The notes under the pieces: model-generated | Database searches by the model: none | What the model was told of the DNA's origin: nothing | What the model saw: only the letters and a program-made list of their open reading frames with translations | Made by a program: the position numbers and the translations under genes | Source of the DNA: Bianquea renquensis | GTDB lineage: Bacteria > Bacillota > Clostridia > Lachnospirales > Bianqueaceae | DNA: 64,000 nt | Direction of reading: 5' to 3' | NCBI RefSeq assembly: GCF_014384895.1 | Contig: NZ_JACRSQ010000001.1 | Location: 274,914 to 338,913, forward strand | Part shown: in pieces, positions 8,294 to 17,196 of the stretch | How the letters are laid out: every line of letters starts with the position of its first letter | How positions within the stretch are numbered: position 1 is the stretch's first letter

Positions 8294-10438
8294 ATGGGAA
8301 AGGCGGAAGTGCGCCAGCTTACGCGTGTCCTGTACTCGCTGTACCCAAAGGTTCAGGAAGAGTATGGGCGGTATACGCAAGATTACCGAAAGATTCTGGC
8401 GGATATTTTTCAGCAGGACCCGGAGCGAATGGCCGGAATCTGGCTGGAGCTCATCAGCGTCTACCCGGAAAGCATTCGGGAGATGCGGAGCGCTTCCTAT
8501 CTGACGGAAGATATTTTAGAACAAATCATTCCGTTGCAGGGATTTACAGAATTTTTAGAGTCGAACGATCGGCTCTGCAAAAAATTATTTGCAGAATCCG
8601 CCAGCGTAACCCAGGTCTGTGAGACGGCGCTGTGCGTCTGTCTCCAAAAGGGAAAGGCAGCGCTTTTTGATGAGTTGATGGAATACCGGCAGGAGAATTC
8701 TCTGTGCCGCCGGGACGATGCGCTGTTCGCCAAACTTTTAAAGCTATCCTTCTCCAAAGAGATCTTTGAGGATATCCAGGCTGTGATGAAGAAGTGGGGA
8801 TTCAAGTTGGCGCATAACGCCCAGCAGGGAAAGGAATGGGCTATGAGAATGCTGACGGCGGATGCTGTCAGCCGTATGACAAAGGGAAACCAAGCCGGTT
8901 CAATCGCGGAGGCGCAGGAACAGCTGATACTGGAGTTGCCTGGCGAGTTGGGCGGGTATAAGTCAGAACCCATTCCGCAAAAGATGAAAAAAAACGAAGC
9001 CGACCCATACAGCCGGATGCTGGCCATCGCCCCAAAAAGACGGTCGGGCAGCCGGATCTATATCGACCCAAAAGAACAATTTTACCAGCAGGCCGAATCG
9101 ATGAAGGACTTTGAGGGGATTCCCTGTGAGGAAGTCCACTGGACGAATTATTGGGTTACCGTTCCGACCTACGCCAAGATGAATCGAAAACAGTTGCAGT
9201 GGTACTTCTACTGGAGGGCGAGGGTGCGCCAGGGGGAGCTTCCGCCTGCGGACATTGAATTCGTCTACCTGTATGCATTCGAACTTCTGAATCAGATCGG
9301 CGTGCAGGACGCGGACGATGGAATGCAGCGGTTAGTTTCCCTGTATCACAACTATGGAAGAGTCTATGGGATATGCGATCGATACCTATTTGTTTGGATC
9401 CACGATTATATCCTGTACTATGGTCTGGATATGGAGTATCTGCGCTCATTTGTCGCCGGCGAAAAGGATATGGACACCTTTCGAATGGAAGAGATCGCAG
9501 TGGCCTTGGAGACCGATCGCTGGGATGGATTTTTAGGCCTGGTTGAGGATATTTCGTCCTACCATTTTGAGAAGAGTCGATTTTATAGAGAAAAAGCGAG
9601 CTGGCTGGAGGAGGCCTTCCGCTATGTGGTCAGAGATATAAGGGGATATTTTCAAGATAAGTCCCAATCTCTGACAGAAAAATTTATTGGAAAGCCGTAC
9701 CCAGCCAACTGGACGCCCTTTGGCAATGCACCGGTCCTGCTGCCTTCGGAACCTGACACAGTGAAGATTTATGTCAACCGGTGCGAGAGCTACCGGTGGA
9801 AGCGGGGCCGCTGGATGGGGTGGCGTTATTATGACGCTGACGAGCGGTTTGTGGGTCAAATCATCAGAGAGACGGAGCGAATCCTCCGGCAGCTGACAGG
9901 ATATCCGTATCAACTGAAAGCGACAGAAGGTTTGTCCACGGAGATCGCCGGTATAATCCAAAAAAGTGTGGAAACCTATTGTCTAGAATGGGATCGCATG
10001 GATCTATACAAGCGGCTTAAGTCGGAGGCTAAGGCAAAAAAGAAGGAAGAGAAACAGCAGAGACCGCCGGTGGTCGTGGACCCAGCAAAGTTTCAATCGA
10101 TACGGGAGGCGGCCGACAAGATTCAGGAGAAGCTTGTGGTGGAGGAAGAGGAGGAAGAGATGCCGGCGCCGCAGGGAGCTCCCGCTTCCCCTGTGGATAT
10201 GGAACCAACCTCTACCGAAACCTGTTTCACAGAGAGGGAGACGGCCATTCTGAAAAGGGTCTTAGAGGGGGAAGACCTGTCCGCTCTCGCAAAAGAAATA
10301 GGCGTCATGCCGCAGGTTTTGGCGGAGGAAATCAATGAGAAAGCAATCCAGTGGCTTGGAGACACGGTGTTGGAAGAGGTGAATGGCGTGTTTCGGATTC
10401 TGGAAGACTATGTGGACGATGTGCGATCGATCTTGTAG
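8294..10438 (+). CDS. TerB_N/TerB_C domain protein
   Basis: The middle of this 714-residue protein has the TerB_N hallmark: YWVTVPTYAKMN, then QLQWYFYWRARVR and an FVYLYAFELLNQIG helix, around residues 285-345. The C-terminal ~70 residues (FTERETAILKRVLEG to the end) fit TerB_C, preceded by an acidic, low-complexity stretch. TerB_N/TerB_C proteins are cytosolic scaffold-like proteins; a tellurite role is not implied. I chose the ATG at 8294 since GGGGGAGGG lies seven bases upstream; the GTG at 8288 is too close. It heads an operon with an ATPase and a helicase (gap 15 bases), so it probably acts in a nucleic-acid processing complex with them. Confidence 0.8.
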   Translation: MGKAEVRQLTRVLYSLYPKVQEEYGRYTQDYRKILADIFQQDPERMAGIWLELISVYPESIREMRSASYLTEDILEQIIPLQGFTEFLESNDRLCKKLFAESASVTQVCETALCVCLQKGKAALFDELMEYRQENSLCRRDDALFAKLLKLSFSKEIFEDIQAVMKKWGFKLAHNAQQGKEWAMRMLTADAVSRMTKGNQAGSIAEAQEQLILELPGELGGYKSEPIPQKMKKNEADPYSRMLAIAPKRRSGSRIYIDPKEQFYQQAESMKDFEGIPCEEVHWTNYWVTVPTYAKMNRKQLQWYFYWRARVRQGELPPADIEFVYLYAFELLNQIGVQDADDGMQRLVSLYHNYGRVYGICDRYLFVWIHDYILYYGLDMEYLRSFVAGEKDMDTFRMEEIAVALETDRWDGFLGLVEDISSYHFEKSRFYREKASWLEEAFRYVVRDIRGYFQDKSQSLTEKFIGKPYPANWTPFGNAPVLLPSEPDTVKIYVNRCESYRWKRGRWMGWRYYDADERFVGQIIRETERILRQLTGYPYQLKATEGLSTEIAGIIQKSVETYCLEWDRMDLYKRLKSEAKAKKKEEKQQRPPVVVDPAKFQSIREAADKIQEKLVVEEEEEEMPAPQGAPASPVDMEPTSTETCFTERETAILKRVLEGEDLSALAKEIGVMPQVLAEEINEKAIQWLGDTVLEEVNGVFRILEDYVDDVRSIL

Positions 10439-10453
10439 GAGGATTGGAATTCT

Positions 10454-11779
10454 ATGCAGGGTAAGGTGCCAAAAAGAATTGCGACAGCAATTTTGAACTC
10501 ATTAAAGGGGGGCGTAGTTCCCCGAGTCGGACTGGGGTATATCGCGGTGGGCCGCGAGGCGGAGATCAGCGCATTGCTGACGGACATTGATATTATTGAG
10601 GAGGGCGGCGCGGCTTTCCGTTTTATTGTCGGCCGGTATGGCAGCGGTAAGAGCTTTTTACTTCAGACAATGCGCGGGCACGCCATGGACCGCGGTTTTG
10701 TCGTAGCCGACGCCGACCTCTCACCGGAACGGCGGCTTATGGGGACGAAGAATCAGGGGCTGGCTACCTACCGGGAATTGATCCAGAACCTCTCCGTCAA
10801 GGCTCGACCGGAGGGCGGCGCGCTGCCCTTGATACTGGAAAAATGGATTTCCGCCATCCAGGCGAAGGTTGCGGCTTCCACCTCTTTTGACGTGGGGGAT
10901 CCGGCTTTTGAGAGGGCTGTAAAGGCACAGATTTTTGAGACCGTCGATGCCATGGAGGGGATGGTCCATGGATTTGATTTTGCCAGAGTAATCTCTCTGT
11001 ACTGGGAGGCGTACCGCAGCGGGGACGAGGAGATGAAAACTAAGGTTCTGCGGTGGTTTCGCGGCGAGTACGCCACCAAGACCGAAGCCAAGCGGGATCT
11101 TGGCGTTCAGGTCATCATTGGGGATGAGGATTGGTATGACTACATCAAACTATTTTCCGCTTTCTTTGTCAAAGCGGGATATAAAGGACTTCTGCTCATG
11201 ATCGATGAGCTGGTCAACATCTTCAAAATTCCCAATGCAGTCACAAGACAATATAACTATGAAAAAATTCTCACCATGTACAATGATGTGCTCCAGGGAA
11301 AGGCGCGGCATCTCGGAATCTTTATGGGTGCAACGCCGACCTGCATTGAAGATACGCGCCGGGGGGTCTTTAGTTATGAGGCTCTCCGCTCCAGGTTGGA
11401 GGAGGGGCGTTTTGCGTCCCAGACCTCCCGCGATATGTTGGCGCCCATCATACGCCTACAGCCTCTATCCTATGAGGAGATGTACGTTCTGATTGAGCGC
11501 TTAGCGGACATTCACTCGCAATTATATGGGTATGAGAAACGACTGTCGCAGGACGACATGATCGGCTTTATCAAGACGGAGTTTGGGCGGGTTGGCGCCA
11601 ACCAGAACTTGACGCCGCGGGAAATCATCCGGGATTTTGTGGAGCTGCTCAATATACTGTACCAAAATCCAGACAAAACCGTGGGAGACTTGATGTCGGA
11701 GAAGGAGTTTCCCAGCGAGGTGTCGGACCCTCAGGGCGGGGAAGGTGTCAGCGAGGATTATGCGGAGTTCACTCTATGA
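10454..11779 (+). CDS. BrxD-like P-loop ATPase (DUF2791 family)
   Basis: The 441-residue protein is a P-loop ATPase of the family that includes BrxD of BREX phage-defence systems. The N-terminal region reads GLGYIAVGREAE, followed by Walker A GRYGSGKS (residues about 59-66), and Walker B LLLMIDELVN is near residue 248. It lies 15 bases after the TerB gene, and its stop overlaps the helicase start as ATGA. BrxD and the BrxHI helicase are paired in some BREX types, but no PglZ, PglX, BrxA or BrxC gene is visible here. A role with the helicase in DNA surveillance or repair is an inference. Confidence 0.8.
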   Translation: MQGKVPKRIATAILNSLKGGVVPRVGLGYIAVGREAEISALLTDIDIIEEGGAAFRFIVGRYGSGKSFLLQTMRGHAMDRGFVVADADLSPERRLMGTKNQGLATYRELIQNLSVKARPEGGALPLILEKWISAIQAKVAASTSFDVGDPAFERAVKAQIFETVDAMEGMVHGFDFARVISLYWEAYRSGDEEMKTKVLRWFRGEYATKTEAKRDLGVQVIIGDEDWYDYIKLFSAFFVKAGYKGLLLMIDELVNIFKIPNAVTRQYNYEKILTMYNDVLQGKARHLGIFMGATPTCIEDTRRGVFSYEALRSRLEEGRFASQTSRDMLAPIIRLQPLSYEEMYVLIERLADIHSQLYGYEKRLSQDDMIGFIKTEFGRVGANQNLTPREIIRDFVELLNILYQNPDKTVGDLMSEKEFPSEVSDPQGGEGVSEDYAEFTL

Positions 11780-13950
11780 GCGGGTTTTATGAACGGCTGG
11801 CACCCTTTATTCAAGACTATATCTATCGCCATAAATGGGATGAGCTGCGGGATGTACAGACGGCAGCTTGTTCCATCCTTTTTGATACAAATCTCAATCT
11901 GCTGTTATCGTCTGGAACTGCGTCTGGAAAGACGGAAGCCGCTTTTTTGCCGGTTTTAACGCTGCTTGAACAGAATCCTTCCCGCTCTGTGGGCGTTCTA
12001 TATGTGAGCCCGCTGAAGGCCCTGATCAATGATCAATTTTACCGCTTGGAGGAGCTGCTGGAGGAGGGCCATATACCGGTAACAAAATGGCACGGCGATG
12101 TGAGTAGCGCCGCAAAAGATCGTTTGCTGCGCAATCCGCAGGGAATCCTTCAGATCACCCCCGAGTCCCTGGAAGCGATGCTGATGCGCCGGAGCTCCAC
12201 GCTACACCGCCTGTTTGGGGATCTTCGCTTTGTGGTCATCGACGAGGTTCACTATTTTATGGGAGCTGAGAGAGGGGCTCAACTGCTGTGCATTTTAGAG
12301 CGATTGGCCAGAATCATTGGATACAGCCCCCGACGGATCGGCTTGTCCGCCACGGTGGGCGACCCGGACATGGCAGGGAAATGGCTCAGCCAAGGTTCGG
12401 GGATAGGGTATAAGGCGCCGCGCTTTTCGTCGAAGGGTCGGCGTGTCCGGCTGAGTGTAGAGTATTTCCCTCTGTCGGATGAGGCGGGGCCGGGACTCTA
12501 CAGAAAGGAGGACTACTATCAATACCTGCTTGACATTACGAAGGGTCGGCGCTGCATTCTTTTTTCCAACTCGAAAGCGGAGGTGGAAGAGAATATCGCA
12601 TATTTGAAGCGGTTGGCTAAGAGACAGCATCTTCCGGATATATATTTCGTTCACCACGGAAATGTGTCGGCGTCTCTGCGGGAAGTGGCAGAACAGAGGA
12701 TGAAACAGGAAACGGGACCCATGGTGACGGGCGCTACTGTGACCCTAGAGCTGGGAATCGATCTCGGCAATCTTGAGAGGATCGTGCAAACAGGGACCAC
12801 CTATTCGGTGTCCAGCTTTGTGCAACGTCTGGGCCGAACAGGGCGGCGGGGAAATCCCTCCGAAATGTGGTTTGCGTTTCGGCGGGAAGTGGAAGAGGAA
12901 GATGATGTCCTGTATCGAGGAATTCATTGGGAATTTCTATACGCCCTGGCAGTGATAAGGCTGTACCTGCGGGAGCGATGGATCGAACCTATCGCTGGCG
13001 ATCCATTGCCCTATGGACTTTTGTACCATCAGACCATGAGCTTTCTCGCGGGGGCGGGGGAGGCAAGCCCCGCTGTTCTGGCGCAGAATTTGTTGACCCT
13101 CACCCCATTTCAGAAGATCACGAAGGAAGAGTATCGTGAGCTGCTCCTGTACATGCTGGACAGGGATCAGTTGGAGAAAACGGAGACGGGGACGCTGATG
13201 ATTGGCCTGCGGGGGGAGCAGAAGATTAACGATTATGATTTCTTCTCTGTTTTTGAGACAGGAAAAGAGATCACCGTGTGCCATAGGGAGACGGTCATTG
13301 GGACGATCCAGGAGTTCTATCCACCGGGAACAAGATTTTCTCTGGCTGGACAGAACTGGGAGGTGCTGGAGGTTGAATCAAAACAGGGGCGGGTATATGT
13401 GACACCGGTTCGAGGTTTCTCGGCCAACACGTGGGTCACCCCTTTCGCAACAGCCGTCCACACGCGTATTATGAAGACGATGCGGGACGTGCTGTGGGAG
13501 GATACGGTGGAACCCTACCTCCAGCCGACGGCGGCGCTTCATCTACAGGAGACGCGCAATCGTATGCGGAGAGCTCAGGTGTCGGATACAGGATTGCTGC
13601 CGCTGTCAGGGAGTGAATACGCGCTGTTTTCATGGCTTGGCACAAAAGCTCTCATGGCGCTGTCCTACGCCTTAAAACAGGCCGGGGTGGAGAACACAAT
13701 CTATTTCCAAAAGTTTATCCCCGTCTGCCTACTGATTCACTGGCCCAAAGAAGAAAAAGCGTTAGCCGCCCTCATACGGGATATGAAAAGCAAACCCCTG
13801 GACAAGTTTTCCTTTCCGATTCCCCCGGAGGAGGCGCCGCCCGGTAAATTCAATGAGTTTATTCCGGCTTCGATGCTGCGCAGGCAATATATTGAGAATT
13901 ACATTGATGTAGAGGATATGCAGGCCAATCTACTGTTTTGGAGACAATAG
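11776..13950 (+). CDS. Lhr/BrxHI-like DEAD/DEAH-box helicase
   Basis: The 724-residue protein is a superfamily 2 helicase. Walker A (SGTASGKTEAAF) is near residue 47, motif II reads VIDEVHYF near 155, motif III is LSATVGD, and motif VI is QRLGRTGRRG near 349. The rest resembles the C-terminal part of Lhr-type helicases. It overlaps the ATPase gene by four bases (ATGA), so the two are translationally coupled. With the TerB protein they form a three-gene operon. BrxHI in BREX is the closest described partner of a BrxD ATPase. The operon may continue through the structured repeat at 13961 into the phosphatase and recQ. Confidence 0.82.
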   Translation: MSGFYERLAPFIQDYIYRHKWDELRDVQTAACSILFDTNLNLLLSSGTASGKTEAAFLPVLTLLEQNPSRSVGVLYVSPLKALINDQFYRLEELLEEGHIPVTKWHGDVSSAAKDRLLRNPQGILQITPESLEAMLMRRSSTLHRLFGDLRFVVIDEVHYFMGAERGAQLLCILERLARIIGYSPRRIGLSATVGDPDMAGKWLSQGSGIGYKAPRFSSKGRRVRLSVEYFPLSDEAGPGLYRKEDYYQYLLDITKGRRCILFSNSKAEVEENIAYLKRLAKRQHLPDIYFVHHGNVSASLREVAEQRMKQETGPMVTGATVTLELGIDLGNLERIVQTGTTYSVSSFVQRLGRTGRRGNPSEMWFAFRREVEEEDDVLYRGIHWEFLYALAVIRLYLRERWIEPIAGDPLPYGLLYHQTMSFLAGAGEASPAVLAQNLLTLTPFQKITKEEYRELLLYMLDRDQLEKTETGTLMIGLRGEQKINDYDFFSVFETGKEITVCHRETVIGTIQEFYPPGTRFSLAGQNWEVLEVESKQGRVYVTPVRGFSANTWVTPFATAVHTRIMKTMRDVLWEDTVEPYLQPTAALHLQETRNRMRRAQVSDTGLLPLSGSEYALFSWLGTKALMALSYALKQAGVENTIYFQKFIPVCLLIHWPKEEKALAALIRDMKSKPLDKFSFPIPPEEAPPGKFNEFIPASMLRRQYIENYIDVEDMQANLLFWRQ

Positions 13951-13960
13951 TGTTCACGGC

Positions 13961-14034
13961 AATTTGTGCCGGAGCGTCACAAATTGCTCTGGGGGCAGAA
14001 TTCGCCCCGCCGCTAACGCTCCAGAATGGAGAGA
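13961..14034 (+). repeat. Dispersed structured intergenic element, copy 1
   Basis: About 92% identical to 47092-47164 (a few substitutions and one indel). Internal pairings: AATTTGTG (13961-13968) / CACAAATT (13978-13985); GGGGC (13992-13996) / GCCCC (14004-14008); CTCCA (14019-14023) / TGGAG (14027-14031). The last hairpin includes the GGAG ribosome site of the next gene. GGAGCG in the first loop (13971-13976) is also complementary to CGCTCC (14017-14022), an alternative pairing. Both copies sit directly between a stop codon and the next start codon. Confidence 0.8.
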
Positions 14035-14037
14035 TGT

Positions 14038-14871
14038 ATGAGAAAAACCCTTTGGATTGCGGACTTGGATGGAACCCTGCTGCGGTCGGACGCGACGCTG
14101 GGAGACGATTCCTTACAGATGCTCAATTCTTTGATCGATAGGGGGCTTGATTTTTCCATCGCAACAGCGAGGACGCCAGCGACAGTATTTCCCATATTGC
14201 GGGGACTGCATCTGCGGGCTCCCATGGTCATGATGGGAGGAGCGCTGGTCTATGATCCGGTGGTGCAGGAGTACAAACGGACATACGAGATCGATATCAA
14301 TACGGCGCGGCGAATCTATGAGATTTTATATCAGCATGGAGTCAACGGATTCGTCTACACAATGGAAAAGGGATTCTTGACCGTATATTATGAGACTTTA
14401 GAGCCCTCCCAGATGTATCAATTTTATGAGGAACGGGTCCGGCTCTACAACAAGCCCTTTTCATTCATTGCGTCTTTTTCTCAGATTGGCCGAGGGCCGC
14501 TTTTGATCAGTATTCGGGACAAGAAGGAGAGACTGCGGCCTGTGCGCCATGCCGTTGAGGACCTTGCGGGGATCCAGATTTCTTTTTACGAGGATGTCTA
14601 TCTGGATGGGTACTGGTATCTGGAGATATCCAGCGAGGAAGCATCAAAATGCAAGGGGATTCAGTATATTCGTGAGCAGTATGGGTATGCTCGCATCATC
14701 GGGTTTGGGGATACTATAAACGATCTATCTCTGTTTGAGGGCTGTGATGAGGGGTACGCTGTCCGGAATGGCAGGGATGAGTTGAAACAGGCGGCTACAG
14801 GGGTTATCGGTACGAACGACGAGGAGAGCGTTGCCAGATGGATATGGGATCACGCAGAGATGGAGGGATAG
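14038..14871 (+). CDS. Cof-type HAD-IIB sugar-phosphatase-like hydrolase
   Basis: A 277-residue cytosolic phosphatase of the Cof/HAD-IIB family. Motif I is DLDGTLL at the N-terminus, with two catalytic Asp. Motif II is in IATART, and motif IV is GFGDTINDLSLF near the C-terminus, giving the Mg site. The substrate cannot be told; the family acts on sugar phosphates, nucleotides or cofactors. I chose the ATG at 14038 because GGAGAG lies 4-5 bases upstream; an ATG at 14026 lies inside the ribosome-site hairpin of the repeat. The gene sits 87 bases after the helicase and 2 bases before the recQ start, so it is probably co-transcribed with both. Confidence 0.85.
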   Translation: MRKTLWIADLDGTLLRSDATLGDDSLQMLNSLIDRGLDFSIATARTPATVFPILRGLHLRAPMVMMGGALVYDPVVQEYKRTYEIDINTARRIYEILYQHGVNGFVYTMEKGFLTVYYETLEPSQMYQFYEERVRLYNKPFSFIASFSQIGRGPLLISIRDKKERLRPVRHAVEDLAGIQISFYEDVYLDGYWYLEISSEEASKCKGIQYIREQYGYARIIGFGDTINDLSLFEGCDEGYAVRNGRDELKQAATGVIGTNDEESVARWIWDHAEMEG

Positions 14872-14873
14872 GC

Positions 14874-16724
14874 TTGCAAAAGCGATCCGTGCTGAAAGAG
14901 TATTTTGGGTATGACTCTTTTCGACCAGGGCAGGAGGAATTGATCGATAAATGCCTGCAAGGGCGGGATGTGCTTGGGATTATGCCGACGGGAGCTGGAA
15001 AGTCCATCTGTTATCAAGTGCCAGCCATGATGTTTGAGGGGATTTCGCTGGTCATATCCCCCCTGATCTCTCTGATGCAGGACCAGGTGGAGGCCTTGAT
15101 TCAGGCCGGAATTCCTGCCGCCTATCTCAATAGCTCACTGAGTCCTTCACAATTCCGAAAGGCGTTGGCATTTGCCCGACAAGGCCGGTATAAACTGATC
15201 TATGTAGCTCCGGAACGGCTGCTCACCCCTGATTTTTTGGACTTTGCGTTGCACGCTGCCATTTCCATGGTGACCATCGATGAAGCACACTGTGTCTCCC
15301 AGTGGGGCCAGGACTTTCGGCCAAGCTATCTGAAGATTCCTCGGTTTATTGAAATGCTTTCCACCCGGCCTGTTGTATCGGCGTTCACGGCGACGGCGAC
15401 GCAAAAGGTGAGGGAGGACATTATGGAGCGGCTGGAGCTCCAGTCGCCATTCCTTTTGACGGCAGGATTTGATCGAAGCAATCTTTATTTTGCTGTTGAA
15501 GCGCCGAAGGATAAATTGGAAGCCGTCAAAGCGTATCTTCGGAAGAATCCCGGCGGAAGTGGGATTGTGTACTGCATTACGAGGAAATTGGTGGAGGAGG
15601 TCACCCTCGCCCTCCAGAAAGCCGGCTATGCCGCCACCCGGTATCACGCTGGCTTGAGCGACGAGGAGCGAAAGCGGAACCAGGAGGACTTTCTGTATGA
15701 TCGCGCTCGAATTATGGTTGCCACCAATGCCTTTGGCATGGGGATCGATAAGTCCAACGTCTCCTTTGTCATCCATTATAATATGCCCAAAAATATGGAG
15801 AGCTACTATCAGGAGGCGGGGCGAGCTGGACGGGATGGTTCAGACGCAGACTGCATTTTGCTCTACGGGGGACAGGATGTGGTCACCAACCAATTTCTCA
15901 TCGACCGGGAGCGAAACAATGAAGAGCTTTCGGATGAAGAGAAGGAGACGATCCGCCAGAGGGAGCAGGAGCTGCTGAAGACTATGACTTTCTACTGTCA
16001 TACGCGGGAGTGTCTGCGGCAATATATTCTGCGGTATTTTGGAGAGAAGACGGCGTCCTACTGCGGCAATTGCAGCAACTGTAAAGCGAATTTTGAGGAG
16101 GTCGATGTCACCAGAGCGGTCAAGCAGATTTTGCTGTGTGTGCATCAGACGCGAGAACGGTTTGGCGTTAAAATGGTGGTTGACGTTTTGCGGGGCAGCA
16201 AGGGGAAGCGTCTCCAAACTTTGTCGCTGGATGAGCTGTCCACCTACGGATCTCTGGCGGATGAGTCGGAGACAAGGATTCGGGAGATCATAACGCAGCT
16301 GGAATTGATGGGATGCCTGGAGGTGACGGCGGGAGAATACCCGATCCTTCGGCTGTTCCGGCAGAAGGCAAAGGAGGTGCTGCACAGCGAGGAACCGATA
16401 CGGATGAAGATCGTCAAGGATGTGCCAATGGACAAAGGGGGACATGGGCGAGAGTCGGCCATGTCAGCGGCAGGAACGGCTACGAGCCGCCTGTTTGAGC
16501 GGCTGCGCCGGCTGCGAGCCTCCATCGCTGCATCATCCCATGTGCCATCCTATGTGGTATTTTCCGATGCCACGCTCCGGGATATGTGCAGTAAGATGCC
16601 GATTACAGAGGAAGAATTTCTGAAAGTGTCAGGCGTTGGACAGGCCAAACTGGAGAAATATGGCCCCTTGTTCTTGGATGAGATCAAAGCATTTTTGATG
16701 GAATCGGCTGGCGGCACACAGTAG
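14874..16724 (+). CDS. recQ: ATP-dependent DNA helicase RecQ
   Basis: The 616-residue protein unwinds DNA 3'-5' in recombination and repair. All domains are present: helicase core with MPTGAGKSICYQ and DEAHCVSQWGQDF, motif VI region YYQEAGRAGRDG, a zinc-binding RQC segment (CLRQYILRYFGE, then CGNCSNCK), winged helix, and a C-terminal HRDC domain. I prefer a TTG start at 14874, because GGAGGG ends six bases before it and the HAD stop is two bases upstream; an ATG at 14838 is in frame but has a poor site and would overlap the HAD gene. It is the last gene before a tandem array of terminator-like hairpins. Confidence 0.92.
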   Translation: MQKRSVLKEYFGYDSFRPGQEELIDKCLQGRDVLGIMPTGAGKSICYQVPAMMFEGISLVISPLISLMQDQVEALIQAGIPAAYLNSSLSPSQFRKALAFARQGRYKLIYVAPERLLTPDFLDFALHAAISMVTIDEAHCVSQWGQDFRPSYLKIPRFIEMLSTRPVVSAFTATATQKVREDIMERLELQSPFLLTAGFDRSNLYFAVEAPKDKLEAVKAYLRKNPGGSGIVYCITRKLVEEVTLALQKAGYAATRYHAGLSDEERKRNQEDFLYDRARIMVATNAFGMGIDKSNVSFVIHYNMPKNMESYYQEAGRAGRDGSDADCILLYGGQDVVTNQFLIDRERNNEELSDEEKETIRQREQELLKTMTFYCHTRECLRQYILRYFGEKTASYCGNCSNCKANFEEVDVTRAVKQILLCVHQTRERFGVKMVVDVLRGSKGKRLQTLSLDELSTYGSLADESETRIREIITQLELMGCLEVTAGEYPILRLFRQKAKEVLHSEEPIRMKIVKDVPMDKGGHGRESAMSAAGTATSRLFERLRRLRASIAASSHVPSYVVFSDATLRDMCSKMPITEEEFLKVSGVGQAKLEKYGPLFLDEIKAFLMESAGGTQ

Positions 16725-16807
16725 TGGAGGGCACCGCAAAATCAAGTCATATCCTGAAAGAGCAGGAGATTTGATGCCGCGGCCGCCTCCTTTTTCAAAG
16801 AACAAAA

Positions 16808-16905
16808 GGTTCTTCCAAAGTTCGCGGAAGCGAACTTTTTTCGCGGAAGCGAACTTTTTTTCGCGGAAGCGAACTTTTTTTCGCGGAAGCGAACTTTTTT
16901 TCGCG
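16808..16905 (+). repeat. Tandem array of four terminator-like hairpins
   Basis: Four consecutive units of about 20 bases (from 16822 to 16900), each TCGCGGAAGCGAACTTTTTT. The stem is TTCGC/GCGAA with a GGAA tetraloop and then a T run, so each unit is a small intrinsic terminator. The array begins with a longer stem (AAAGTTCGC / GCGAACTTT) and a preceding AAGAAC/GTTCTT-type hairpin near 16798-16814. A 22-base segment (16808-16829) recurs exactly at 25372-25393. Confidence 0.85.
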
Positions 16906-17196
16906 GTTGGCATCCAGAATCCATGGATAATCTTGATAGAAGAGGAAACGATAAGGGAGATAGATCTGCATTATATGACAATCGATTGATATTTAACAAA
17001 ACAAACAAAATAGGAAAAAAATGAGATGCTTGGGATAAAAAGCGGACAGATTGACAAAATATCAATATAAATCTATGAATTTATGGAGATAAAATAAAAA
17101 ATTTTATAAAAATTTTATATCAACCGATTGACATATATCTGCGATTATGATAGACTAAAGTTAACACTAGGGATGATATGGGAGGCTTGTGAAGGG
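16906..17196 (+). promoter_or_regulatory. Sucrose operon control region with two LacI-type operators
   Basis: The promoter is TTGACA (17128-17133), 17 bases, then TAGACT (17151-17156). Operator 2, CAACCGATTG (17121-17130), overlaps the -35 box. Operator 1, CAATCGATTG (16979-16988), is a perfect palindrome about 142 bases upstream. Both have the central CG typical of LacI-family sites and share CAAYCGATTGA. This fits repression, perhaps with looping, by the LacI protein encoded in the same operon. The rest of this AT-rich stretch shows nothing else. Confidence 0.65.

Noticed and set aside
8294..10438. Naming the TerB-domain gene a tellurite resistance gene
   Set aside because: TerB_N/TerB_C architecture and helicase partners point elsewhere; no terC, terD or terZ genes are present.
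8294..16724. Calling the TerB/ATPase/helicase operon a BREX system
   Set aside because: Core BREX genes (pglZ, brxA, brxC, methylase) are absent; only the ATPase/helicase pair resembles it.
16808..16905. Tandem repeat considered as a CRISPR array
   Set aside because: Units are contiguous with no spacers, carry T runs, and no cas genes are near.
17128..17196. An N-terminal extension of sucrose phosphorylase from a TTG at 17128
   Set aside because: The TTG is the first part of the -35 box and the -10 box lies inside the extension; family starts and the ribosome site support 17197.
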